Shown one piece after another: positions 6,771-13,049 of a DNA stretch of 13,981 bases. How positions within the stretch are numbered: the stretch's first letter is position 1; each line of letters opens with the position of its first letter. The DNA comes from an uncultured Micrococcales bacterium. GTDB lineage: Bacteria > Actinomycetota > Actinomycetes > S36-B12 > UBA10799. The stretch is from positions 1 through 13,981 of the forward strand of contig CALFYG010000305.1 of assembly GCA_937952095.1 (NCBI GenBank), in the 5' to 3' direction. Under the pieces are notes generated by a model. It did no database searches and was not told the origin of the DNA. It saw only the letters and a list, made by a program, of their open reading frames with translations. The translations under genes were made by a program, and so were the position numbers.

Positions 6771-6853
6771 CGGTGACCTCCGACCCACCACCCGAACGCT
6801 GGCGCGAGGGGAAGTGGGCAGGCTACCGCACAGCGACGCGGTCACCTCCGACC
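6771..6853. repeat. Imperfect 15-bp direct repeat in the divergent tRNA-Trp / aminotransferase promoter region
   Basis: CGGTGACCTCCGACC (6771-6785) and CGGTCACCTCCGACC (6839-6853) differ at one base and are 68 bp apart. They flank the probable tRNA-Trp promoter. A shared protein-binding site or chance in GC-rich DNA are both possible. Confidence 0.6.
6820..6825 (-). promoter_or_regulatory. Candidate -10 box for tRNA-Trp-secE-nusG
   Basis: The minus strand reads TAGCCT here, fitting the actinobacterial TANNNT pattern, and would start transcription about 45 bases before tRNA-Trp. No clear -35 box is seen at 16-18 bp. Confidence 0.3.
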
Positions 6854-6878
6854 ACGATACGCGACCCCCTCCCAGCGG

Positions 6879-6907
6879 TCGACCCCGCCCACCGGTTCAG
6901 CCAAACT
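6879..6907 (+). promoter_or_regulatory. Candidate promoter for a leaderless aminotransferase mRNA
   Basis: TCGACC (6879-6884, four of six to TTGACA), a 17-bp spacer, then CAAACT (6902-6907). Six bases follow before the ATG at 6914, which would place the transcription start at or next to the start codon. No Shine-Dalgarno sequence is present, which agrees with a leaderless mRNA. Confidence 0.5.
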
Positions 6908-6913
6908 GTCACC

Positions 6914-8113
6914 ATGGCACTCAACCGCATCTCCCGCCGGATCGCGAACATCTCAGAATCGGCCACCCTCGCCGTGGACGCCAAGGCCAAGGCTCTCAAA
7001 GCCGCGGGGCGCCCGGTCATCGGATTCGGCGCGGGCGAACCCGACTTCCCGACCCCGGACTACATCGTCGAGGCTGCCCGGGCCGCCTGCGAGGACCCCG
7101 CCATGCACCGGTACACGCCCGCCGGCGGCCTTCCGGCATTGCGTGACGCCATCGCCGCGAAGACCAAGCGGGACTCCGACTACGACGTCAACGCGAACCA
7201 GGTGCTCGTGACCAACGGCGGCAAGCAAGCGCTCTACAACACCTTCGCCGCGCTGCTCGACCCCGGCGACGAGGCACTGCTGCCCGCGCCCTACTGGACC
7301 ACCTACCCGGAGTCGATCAGGCTGGCCGGCGGCGTGCCGGTGGTCATCCCCACCACAGAGGACACGGGGTACCGCGTATCGGTGGCCGACCTCGACGAAG
7401 CATTGACCCCCAACACCAAGTTGCTCGTCTTCGTCTCCCCCTCCAACCCAACGGGGGCCGTCTACTCCCCCGATGAGGTCACTGCGATCGGCAAGTGGGC
7501 CGCGGAGAAGGGGATCTGGGTCGTCACCGACGAGATCTACGAGCACCTCGTCTACGGCGACGCGCTGTTCTCCTCGATGCCCGTGCAGGTGCCGGAGATC
7601 GCGGACACCTGCGTCGTGGTCAACGGGGTGGCCAAGACGTACGCCATGACCGGCTGGCGGGTCGGCTGGATGGTCGGACCGCAGGACGTCATCAAGGCCG
7701 CCACGAACCTGCAGTCCCATGCGACGTCCAACGTGGCCAACGTCTCGCAGAAGGCCGCGCTGGCCGCCCTCACCGGCGACCTGTCGGCCGTGGAGATGAT
7801 GCGGGAGGCCTTCGACCGTCGCCGCTTGACGATTGTGGGCATGCTCAACGAGATCCCCGGCGTGACCTGCCCGGTGCCCGAGGGTGCGTTCTACGCCTAC
7901 CCCAGCGTGCGCGGGGTGCTTGGACGCGAGATCCGTGGCCGTATCCCCCAGACCTCCGCCGAGCTCGCCGAGATCATCCTCGACGAGGCTGAGGTGGCGG
8001 TCGTGCCCGGTGAAGCGTTCGGGACCCAGGGTTACTTGCGCCTGTCCTACGCCCTCGGCGATGAGGACCTCGTTGAAGGTGTGCAACGGATCGCGAATCT
8101 GCTCAGCGAGTAG
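6914..8113 (+). CDS. aspC: PLP-dependent class I aminotransferase (aspartate aminotransferase type)
   Basis: It moves an amino group between aspartate and 2-oxoglutarate (giving oxaloacetate and glutamate) in the cytoplasm. It has 399 residues, typical of the I-beta subgroup of aspartate aminotransferases. Landmarks: GFGAGEPDFPTPDYI near 37-51, YTPAGG at 67-72, the Asn178-Pro-Thr-Gly motif, Asp206 and Tyr209 (DEIY) contacting PLP, Lys241 (NGVAKTYAMTGWR) as the Schiff-base lysine, and Arg376 (YLRLSYA) binding the substrate carboxylate. The ATG at 6914 matches the family start (MALNRISRRIANISESATLA); it has no Shine-Dalgarno sequence and sits six bases behind a -10-like box. The frame is open far upstream but without coding character. 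It is transcribed away from tRNA-Trp. A sister specificity, such as a prephenate or aromatic aminotransferase, cannot be excluded by reading alone. Confidence 0.93.
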   Translation: MALNRISRRIANISESATLAVDAKAKALKAAGRPVIGFGAGEPDFPTPDYIVEAARAACEDPAMHRYTPAGGLPALRDAIAAKTKRDSDYDVNANQVLVTNGGKQALYNTFAALLDPGDEALLPAPYWTTYPESIRLAGGVPVVIPTTEDTGYRVSVADLDEALTPNTKLLVFVSPSNPTGAVYSPDEVTAIGKWAAEKGIWVVTDEIYEHLVYGDALFSSMPVQVPEIADTCVVVNGVAKTYAMTGWRVGWMVGPQDVIKAATNLQSHATSNVANVSQKAALAALTGDLSAVEMMREAFDRRRLTIVGMLNEIPGVTCPVPEGAFYAYPSVRGVLGREIRGRIPQTSAELAEIILDEAEVAVVPGEAFGTQGYLRLSYALGDEDLVEGVQRIANLLSE

Positions 8114-8140
8114 GGCCGGCTGACGCAAGCCTGCGGTCCT

Positions 8141-8208
8141 CCCGTGAGACCTTGAGCACTCCCGTTAGACCTTCAGCATTCCCGTTAGACCTTCAGCACT
8201 CCCGTTAG
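8141..8208. repeat. 20-bp tandem repeat between convergent aspC and murB
   Basis: Three full units and an 8-base partial unit follow without spacers. Units 2 and 3 read CCCGTTAGACCTTCAGCAYT; unit 1 has GTGAG for GTTAG and TGAGC for TCAGC; the partial fourth unit is CCCGTTAG at 8201. Because 20 is not a multiple of three it cannot encode a regular peptide repeat. No good terminator is visible elsewhere in this 173-bp gap. Confidence 0.9.
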
Positions 8209-8286
8209 TCCGCGACGGCCGCAAACCACTAACCGATGGACCAGGGACTCACCGATGCGTTCGAGATGGCCGAGCCCGCGCCCTCC

Positions 8287-9264
8287 TCAGAGCTGGCAGC
8301 CCCACAGAACCGGCTCCGGCACCAGCCGCACTCCGAACCGTCCCTCGACCCGGGACCGGATCTCCCGGGCGAGGTCGAGCAACTGCGCAGTGGTGCCACC
8401 GCCGCGATTTGTCAGCGCCAGGGTGTGCTTCGAGGACACCGCCACGTCGGCCCCAGGAAGCCGGAACCCCTTGTGCACCCCGGCGTTCTCGATCAGCCAT
8501 GCAGCGCTGGTCTTGTGGCGGCCGTCCGGCTGCGGCCATCCGGGGGCCCCGTCGGGCACGGCCTCGACGATGGGATTGGTGAAGAACGAACCGACGCTGC
8601 AGGTATCGGGATCCTGGGCGTCGAGAACCATCCCCTTCCCACGCCGTAGATCGAGCACGGCAGCGCGCACCTCAGCCACGGGCACCGATGCGCCCACCTC
8701 CACACCGAGCGTCCGGGCCAACTCCGCATACGCGATCGGGGCACTGGGACCCACCGGAAGGTCGAAGGCGACGGCGAGCACGACATGGTCGGCGGGATGG
8801 CGCTTGAACATGCTGTCCCGGTAGCCGAACTGCGCCCGTGGCGCAGGCCATGTGGTGATCTCGCCTGTGGCACGGTCCAGCACCCTCAGCCCGGCGATCG
8901 ACCCCGCGACCTCCTGGCCGTAGGCCCCGACGTTCTGGATCGGGGTGGCGCCCACACTGCCGGGGATCCCGGACAACGCCTCGATCCCACGACGGCCTTC
9001 GGCGACCATGGCGGCCACGAACTCGTCCCAGACAGTGCCCGCCGAGACGATGAACTGGTCACCGTGCTGCTGCCAACCGGAGGCGCGCATGAGGAGCACC
9101 GGTTCGGCCACGCCGTCGTCAGCGGCAACAACGTTGCTGCCACCAGCAAGAACGCGGGCATCGGGGTGTTCGCGAAGCACCTCGGGCACTCCCGCCAGGG
9201 TGTCCACGACGTGTACCGACGCCGGCCCGCCGAGTCGGATGGTGGTCAGATCGGCGAGGCGCAC
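8287..9264 (-). CDS. murB: UDP-N-acetylenolpyruvoylglucosamine reductase
   Basis: It reduces UDP-GlcNAc-enolpyruvate to UDP-MurNAc with NADPH, the second committed step of peptidoglycan precursor synthesis; it is a cytoplasmic FAD enzyme. It has 325 residues. FAD-binding segments are VLAGGSNVV (38-46) and LSGIPGSVGATPIQNVGAYG (97-116). Active-site residues match E. coli Arg159, Ser229 and Glu325: Arg149 in YRDS, Ser226 in SVGSFFTNP and Glu317 in VPEPVLW. The length and the YRD segment fit type I MurB. The GTG start overlaps the hadB TAG stop by one base (TAGTG); no strong ribosome-binding site is seen, so translational coupling is likely. The N-terminus LADLTTIRLGGPA fits the family start. 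Confidence 0.97.
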   Translation of the reverse strand: MRLADLTTIRLGGPASVHVVDTLAGVPEVLREHPDARVLAGGSNVVAADDGVAEPVLLMRASGWQQHGDQFIVSAGTVWDEFVAAMVAEGRRGIEALSGIPGSVGATPIQNVGAYGQEVAGSIAGLRVLDRATGEITTWPAPRAQFGYRDSMFKRHPADHVVLAVAFDLPVGPSAPIAYAELARTLGVEVGASVPVAEVRAAVLDLRRGKGMVLDAQDPDTCSVGSFFTNPIVEAVPDGAPGWPQPDGRHKTSAAWLIENAGVHKGFRLPGADVAVSSKHTLALTNRGGGTTAQLLDLAREIRSRVEGRFGVRLVPEPVLWGCQL

Positions 9265-9659
9265 TACGCGACCCGCAGAGTCGCCACCGCGTCCTTGACC
9301 ACGTCGACCCCGGCACTTCGTGCGGTCATGGAAACACTGGCCACACCCTCCTCGACCGCGACCACCTCGGCACGCAGGTCGAGTTCGGCGCCGCCGTCGT
9401 CGGCGACGACCACCGGCGCAGAGAAACGAAGGGAGAAACTCAGGATCCGCCCCGGATCGCCGCCGGCGAGTTCGACGAGCAGCGTGCCGAGTTGGGCCTG
9501 TGTGTACATGCCGTGCGCGATCACATCCGGAAGACCGACAGCCTTCGCGAACGTCTCGTTCCAGTGAATGGGGTTGAAGTCACCGCTGGCCCCGGCGTAC
9601 ATCACCAGGTTGATCCGCTCCACGTGCGCCGAGCGCTCGAGGACGTCACCGACGTTCAT
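9264..9659 (-). CDS. hadB: MaoC-like (R)-hydratase/dehydratase, HadB type
   Basis: This hot-dog-fold subunit carries the catalytic residues of a 3-hydroxyacyl dehydratase. It has 131 residues. The hydratase-2 motif is intact: YAGASGDFNPIHWNETFA with Asp27 and His32 as the expected catalytic pair, followed by GLPDVIAHGMYTQAQLGTLL. In mycobacteria HadB pairs with HadA or HadC in the FAS-II cycle of mycolic acid elongation. Outside mycolate producers the same gene pair is common next to murB and its substrate is not settled. ATG at 9659 overlaps the hadA TGA (ATGA), so the two are translated together, as expected for an obligate heterodimer. Its stop overlaps the murB start. Confidence 0.9.
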   Translation of the reverse strand: MNVGDVLERSAHVERINLVMYAGASGDFNPIHWNETFAKAVGLPDVIAHGMYTQAQLGTLLVELAGGDPGRILSFSLRFSAPVVVADDGGAELDLRAEVVAVEEGVASVSMTARSAGVDVVKDAVATLRVA

Positions 9660-10105
9660 GCTGCGGTCCCCCTGCTCGCGATGATGCCGCGGGTACGCAC
9701 GATGAGTTCGCCGTCCAGCGAGACGACGTCGGCCTGCGTGACCAGGAACTCGTTGGCGCCGCGGGAGTGGATGTCCGCGATGTGGGACGTGACGACGACC
9801 TCGTCACCGGCGACCAGTGGCCGGCGGTACTCGAAGGCCTGCTCGCCGTGCACCACCCGGGAGTAGTCAAGGCCCAGGTCGGGATCGAACATGGCGGCAG
9901 CCATCGCCTTGTGGGTCAGCACGAAGGCGAACGTCGGCGGGGCCGGCAGGTCGCTGTAGCCCATGCGGACAGCCTCGGCGAGGTCGTGGAACACGGGGCT
10001 CTGCTCACCGATCGCGGTGGCGAACTCGCGGACCTTCTCCCGGCCGATCAGGTAGGGCGCGGTGTCGGGGTACTGCTTGCCGACGAATTCCGGGTTCAGA
10101 GCCAT
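9656..10105 (-). CDS. hadA: FAS1-type MaoC N-terminal dehydratase subunit, HadA type
   Basis: This is the partner subunit of the dehydratase; it has the hot-dog fold but no Asp/His catalytic motif. It has 149 residues from the chosen start: MALNPEFVGKQYPDTAPYLI, then REKVREFATAIGEQSPVFHD, LPAPPTFAFVLTHKA and VHGEQAFEYRRPLVAGDEV. I prefer ATG at 10105, since AGAGG lies seven bases before it; GTG at 10111 in the same frame would lie almost on top of that site. It begins 86 bp after rpmG and overlaps hadB by four bases. It is probably read with rpmG and the two upstream tRNAs, with a possible extra promoter in the rpmG-hadA gap. Substrate unknown. Confidence 0.88.
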   Translation of the reverse strand: MALNPEFVGKQYPDTAPYLIGREKVREFATAIGEQSPVFHDLAEAVRMGYSDLPAPPTFAFVLTHKAMAAAMFDPDLGLDYSRVVHGEQAFEYRRPLVAGDEVVVTSHIADIHSRGANEFLVTQADVVSLDGELIVRTRGIIASRGTAA

Positions 10106-10141
10106 GCGCACACCTCTCGTGAGCGGTCATCCATGGCGCTC

Positions 10142-10147
10142 AGCCTA
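10142..10147 (-). promoter_or_regulatory. Candidate -10 box upstream of hadA
   Basis: The minus strand reads TAGGCT, fitting TANNNT, about 37 bases before the hadA ATG. Just upstream (10169-10183) is an inverted repeat GTCAC-N5-GTGAC that could be an operator. No convincing -35 box is seen. Confidence 0.25.
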
Positions 10148-10191
10148 GTGCGCCGACTCACCACGGCAGTCACCCTGTGTGACCGGAACGG

Positions 10192-10356
10192 TCAGCGAGT
10201 CTCTTTGTGTTCGGTGTGCTTCTTGCAGGTCGGGCAGAACTTCTTCAGCTCGATGCGGTCCGGGTCGTTACGCCGGTTCTTGCGCGTGATGTAGTTGCGG
10301 TTCTTGCATTCCACGCACGCCAAGGTGATCTTGGGACGGACGTCCGATTTCGCCAC
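10192..10356 (-). CDS. rpmG: 50S ribosomal protein L33, zinc-binding form
   Basis: It is a small protein of the large ribosomal subunit near the E site. The 54-residue sequence runs MAKSDVRPKITLACVECKNR to the C-terminus HTEHKETR. Two Cys pairs, Cys14/Cys17 (CVEC) and Cys41/Cys44 (CPTC), make it the zinc-binding C+ paralogue rather than the zinc-free C- form. The GTG start at 10356 has AAAGG six bases upstream. It lies 25 bp after tRNA-Met, so the order tRNA-Thr, tRNA-Met, rpmG forms one minus-strand unit, an arrangement conserved in actinobacteria. Confidence 0.96.
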   Translation of the reverse strand: MAKSDVRPKITLACVECKNRNYITRKNRRNDPDRIELKKFCPTCKKHTEHKETR

Positions 10357-10381
10357 GATGTGCCTTTCCTAGTGGTGTTTG

Positions 10382-10455
10382 TAGCGGAGGCCGGACTTGA
10401 ACCGGCGACACAGCGATTATGAGCCGCTTGCTCTGCCAGGCTGAGCTACTCCGCC
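10382..10455 (-). tRNA. trnM: tRNA-Met, elongator type (anticodon CAT)
   Basis: On the minus strand, GGCGGAG pairs with CTCCGCT (G-U at the first pair). The anticodon stem AGCGG/TCGCT carries the loop CTCATAA with anticodon CAT, and the T-arm has CCGGTTCAAGTCCGG. The discriminator is A and CCA is not encoded. The anticodon stem lacks the three G-C pairs of initiator tRNA, so I call it elongator. Confidence 0.94.
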
Positions 10456-10479
10456 TCTCGCGGGGATTTACCCCGGTCG

Positions 10480-10552
10480 AGCCCCTTTACGGAATCGAAC
10501 CGTAGACCTTCTCCTTACCATGGAGACGCTCTGCCGACTGAGCTAAAGGGGC
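10480..10552 (-). tRNA. trnT: tRNA-Thr (anticodon GGT)
   Basis: On the minus strand, acceptor GCCCCTT pairs perfectly with AAGGGGC. The anticodon stem TCTCC/GGAGA holds the loop ATGGTAA with anticodon GGT, and the T-arm has ACGGTTCGATTCCGT. The discriminator is T. It is the first gene of the tRNA-Thr, tRNA-Met, rpmG unit. Confidence 0.96.
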
Positions 10553-10561
10553 AACCGTTAC

Positions 10562-10567
10562 AGGGTA
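10562..10567 (-). promoter_or_regulatory. Candidate -10 box for tRNA-Thr
   Basis: TACCCT on the minus strand would start transcription about three bases before the mature tRNA-Thr 5' end, a normal distance for a tRNA. The -35 region is not clear. Confidence 0.35.
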
Positions 10568-10617
10568 CAAGGTGGGTCGTCCACGCTCGTCGACAGGCCT
10601 CGTAGACGTGTGATCCA

Positions 10618-10623
10618 TACGCT
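10618..10623 (+). promoter_or_regulatory. Candidate -10 box for a leaderless GGDEF-EAL mRNA
   Basis: TACGCT fits TANNNT and is followed by exactly six bases before the GTG at 10630, so transcription would start at the start codon. No Shine-Dalgarno sequence is present. The -35 region is not recognisable. Confidence 0.45.
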
Positions 10624-10629
10624 GAGTAA

Positions 10630-12921
10630 GTGGCGAACCCGATTTCCGGGAATCTGGGATCCGGCCCGACCCTCGGGCTGGACGCCCCCGCGGGCGCCCG
10701 ACGCCGTGCCGGATGGTTCCTCGCCGCCGGGGCGATCGTCTTCGCCGCCTACGCGATCTGGTTGATCGCCGGGTACGGCGACTACTTGCCGATGCGCGAT
10801 CTGGTCCTCTACACCGCGGTGCTCGCTGTTCCCGTGGTCTCCTTCGCCGCGCGCGCCCGTATCGGTGGACCCGTCGCGAATGCGTGGTGGTGCTTCGCCG
10901 CGGGCGCCCTGCTCTGGCTGATCACGGATGCGACCTACATCCACACCACCGCACAGGGGCTCGAGGCGCCGGGCTGGGTCGACTGGGCCTACATCCTGGC
11001 CACCACCATGTTCTACGTCGGGGTCATCCTCCTTGCCCGTCTGGTCCTCCCCGGGATCGGGAGCAGCGTCTGGCTGGACGGCCTGATCATCACCTGCACC
11101 GTGGTGGCCTTCGGCACGCTGTTCTTCCCGCAGTTCCTGGAGAACTTCTCCGGCCCGCCCAGCGAGGCCTTCGTGGATGCCAGCGGACCGTTGATCGGTC
11201 TGCTGCTGCTGAGCCTGCTCATCGCGGTGATCGGCATCATGTGGGGCGCGGCAGGGCCCATGTGGTGGTGGCTGCTCGCTGGCGCCGGGTCGCTGTGGCT
11301 CGCCGACATGATGTGGCTGACGGAACTGGCCGAGGCGACCTATGTCAACGGCGCCCTGCTGGACCTCGGCTGGCCCGCCGGGATGTTCGCCATGGGCGTG
11401 GCGGCGTGGTGGCCGGCGAGTCGGCACCGCGCGCTGCCCCGACTCGGTTGGGCCGTACCCCTCATGGTCACAGTGGCTGCGTTCGCGATCGTGCTGCACG
11501 CCACGCAGCGACCGACACCTCAGATCACCGTGGCTTTCGCGGCCGGGGCGGTCATCTTCGGAGGCATCCGCAGCACGCAGGCGTTCCGTGCCGTATCCCG
11601 CAGAGCACAGGCACAGCGGCAAGCGGTGACCGATGACCTGACAGGTCTGGCCAACCGGCGCGGACTCGGTGCCGCACTGGCCGACGCATCGGCCACCCAA
11701 CGGGCCCTTCTGCTCGTGGACATCGACCGCTTCAAGCAGATCAACGACACTCTCGGCCACCACGCCGGGGATGAGGTCCTCCTGCAAGTGAGCGCACGCC
11801 TGCTGTCGGCCGTTCCCGACGAGGCGGTCATCGCACGCATCGGTGGCGACGAGTTCGCCGTGCTGCTGGGCGAGGATTCCGGGTGGGAGCACGCCGTCCG
11901 TACCGCGGAGCAACTGCACACCGCAGTGGGTCCCCCAGTGCTCGCACGGGAGATCGAGATCCAAGTGGATATCAGCATCGGCATCTCGTTCACGCCCCAG
12001 AACGGCACAACACTGACCGAACTGCTCAGTTCAGCCGACCGGGCGATGCGGCGCGCCAAACGCGAGCGGGTCGGGAGCATGGTCTTTGACCAGCGGTGGG
12101 AGAGCACCGGCAACGGCGGCCTGATGCTGATGCAGGACCTGCGCAAGGCCCTCGACCAGGGCGAATTCGTCTGCTACTTCCAGCCTCAGCTCGACGTACT
12201 CACCGATGAGATCGTGGCGGTGGAGTCCCTATTGCGGTGGCAGCATCCGCAGCGGGGCGTCATCCCCGCCGGGCAGTTCCTGCCGATGGTCGAACAGACC
12301 GCTTTGATCCGGCCGCTGACCGATTTCGTGATCGATGCCAGTCTCGCCCAACTGCGGCGCTGGGAGGACCGAGGAATGCACCTGCGCCTGTCGGTGAACC
12401 TCTCGGCCACCAACCTCATGGACCTCGGTCTCCCACTGCGCGTGGCCCAGGCGTTGACCAAACACCGGATCGCCGCGTCCCGGTTGACGCTGGAGGTGAC
12501 CGAGACAGCGCTGGCAGGTGATGAGGACCGGGCGCACGTGGTTCTCGGGCAGTTGCACGAGATCGGAGCGCAGTTGTCGATCGACGACTACGGGTCCGGC
12601 TACAGCTCCCTGCAACAGGTGGGACGTCTGGGCGCGCAGGAACTCAAACTCGACCGGGAGTTCGTCACGGGCGCTGGTCAGCGCGGGGACCTGCAGTCCA
12701 TCCTGTCCGCGACGGCCCACCTGGCCCATGGACTGCGGCTGCGGATGGTCGCCGAAGGTGTGGAGTCGGTCTCGGACCTCGATCAAGTGCGGACCGTCGG
12801 CTGTGATCTGGCGCAGGGGTTTTTCATCAGCCCACCGCGAAGCGCCGAGGAGATCACGCAGTGGATCACGATCCATGAGGCGCAACGCGCGCTCGGGGAC
12901 CGGGACCCCCAACAACAATGA
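10630..12921 (+). CDS. Membrane-bound GGDEF-EAL protein (cyclic-di-GMP synthesis/breakdown)
   Basis: It has 763 residues. About ten hydrophobic helices fill residues 28-314 and make an unassigned membrane sensor domain rich in Trp. A GGDEF domain follows (about 333-490): DLTGLANRRG, DIDRFKQINDTLGHHAGDEV and an intact GGDEF at 405-409. The inhibitory RxxD site is absent (Pro and Ala in its place). The EAL domain (about 505-755) has ESL (532-534) instead of EAL but keeps the other expected catalytic residues: VNLS, LEVTET, the Asp-Asp pair 652-653 in DDYGSGYSS, ELKLDREF, AEGVES and QGFF. Both activities therefore look possible. The GTG start lacks a ribosome-binding site but lies six bases behind TACGCT. 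It is divergent from tRNA-Thr, and its TGA abuts the 3' end of tRNA-Tyr. Sensor input and net activity are unknown. Confidence 0.93.
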   Translation: MANPISGNLGSGPTLGLDAPAGARRRAGWFLAAGAIVFAAYAIWLIAGYGDYLPMRDLVLYTAVLAVPVVSFAARARIGGPVANAWWCFAAGALLWLITDATYIHTTAQGLEAPGWVDWAYILATTMFYVGVILLARLVLPGIGSSVWLDGLIITCTVVAFGTLFFPQFLENFSGPPSEAFVDASGPLIGLLLLSLLIAVIGIMWGAAGPMWWWLLAGAGSLWLADMMWLTELAEATYVNGALLDLGWPAGMFAMGVAAWWPASRHRALPRLGWAVPLMVTVAAFAIVLHATQRPTPQITVAFAAGAVIFGGIRSTQAFRAVSRRAQAQRQAVTDDLTGLANRRGLGAALADASATQRALLLVDIDRFKQINDTLGHHAGDEVLLQVSARLLSAVPDEAVIARIGGDEFAVLLGEDSGWEHAVRTAEQLHTAVGPPVLAREIEIQVDISIGISFTPQNGTTLTELLSSADRAMRRAKRERVGSMVFDQRWESTGNGGLMLMQDLRKALDQGEFVCYFQPQLDVLTDEIVAVESLLRWQHPQRGVIPAGQFLPMVEQTALIRPLTDFVIDASLAQLRRWEDRGMHLRLSVNLSATNLMDLGLPLRVAQALTKHRIAASRLTLEVTETALAGDEDRAHVVLGQLHEIGAQLSIDDYGSGYSSLQQVGRLGAQELKLDREFVTGAGQRGDLQSILSATAHLAHGLRLRMVAEGVESVSDLDQVRTVGCDLAQGFFISPPRSAEEITQWITIHEAQRALGDRDPQQQ

Positions 12922-13007
12922 TGGTGGCGGGTGCTGGGTTCGAACCAGCGTAGGCGTACGCCGACGGTTTTACAGACCGTTCCCTTTGGCCACTCGGGCA
13001 ACCCGCC
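12922..13007 (-). tRNA. trnY: tRNA-Tyr (anticodon GTA), CCA encoded
   Basis: On the minus strand, GGCGGGT pairs with ACCCGCC. The anticodon stem ACGGT/ACCGT holds CTGTAAA with anticodon GTA. A long variable arm (GGCGTACGCC) is typical of bacterial tRNA-Tyr, and the T-arm has CTGGTTCGAACCCAG. Discriminator A is followed by CCA (12922-12924). Without the CCA the gene is 12925-13007. It touches the stop codon of the opposing GGDEF-EAL gene. Confidence 0.96.
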
Positions 13008-13020
13008 AAGGTGCGTAAGC

Positions 13021-13026
13021 AGGATA
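13021..13026 (-). promoter_or_regulatory. Candidate -10 box for tRNA-Tyr
   Basis: TATCCT on the minus strand fits TANNNT and would start transcription about seven bases before mature tRNA-Tyr. It lies back to back with the yajQ -10 candidate. Confidence 0.4.
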
Positions 13027-13037
13027 CACGGTCGAAG

Positions 13038-13043
13038 TATTGT
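13038..13043 (+). promoter_or_regulatory. Candidate -10 box for a leaderless yajQ mRNA
   Basis: TATTGT is followed by exactly six bases and then ATG at 13050; no Shine-Dalgarno sequence is seen. The -35 region overlaps the tRNA-Tyr promoter on the other strand. Confidence 0.5.
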
Positions 13044-13049
13044 GCTCGC

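Noticed and set aside
6119..6913. Upstream extension of the aspC frame
   Set aside because: It runs through nusG, secE and tRNA-Trp on the other strand; family homology begins at the ATG at 6914.
6953..8128. 391-codon minus-strand frame opposite aspC
   Set aside because: Shadow of aspC; His/Gly/Asp/Val-rich with no known motif.
8141..8208. Possible CRISPR array
   Set aside because: The repeats are directly adjacent with no unique spacers, there are fewer than four units and no cas genes.
10558..11964. 468-codon minus-strand frame opposite the GGDEF-EAL gene
   Set aside because: Shadow; polar low-complexity composition, while the plus strand has clear domains.
12922..12950. Integration site (att) at the tRNA-Tyr 3' end
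   Set aside because: I looked for a second copy of the tRNA-Tyr 3' sequence near the other end of the GGDEF-EAL gene and found none; there is no integrase.
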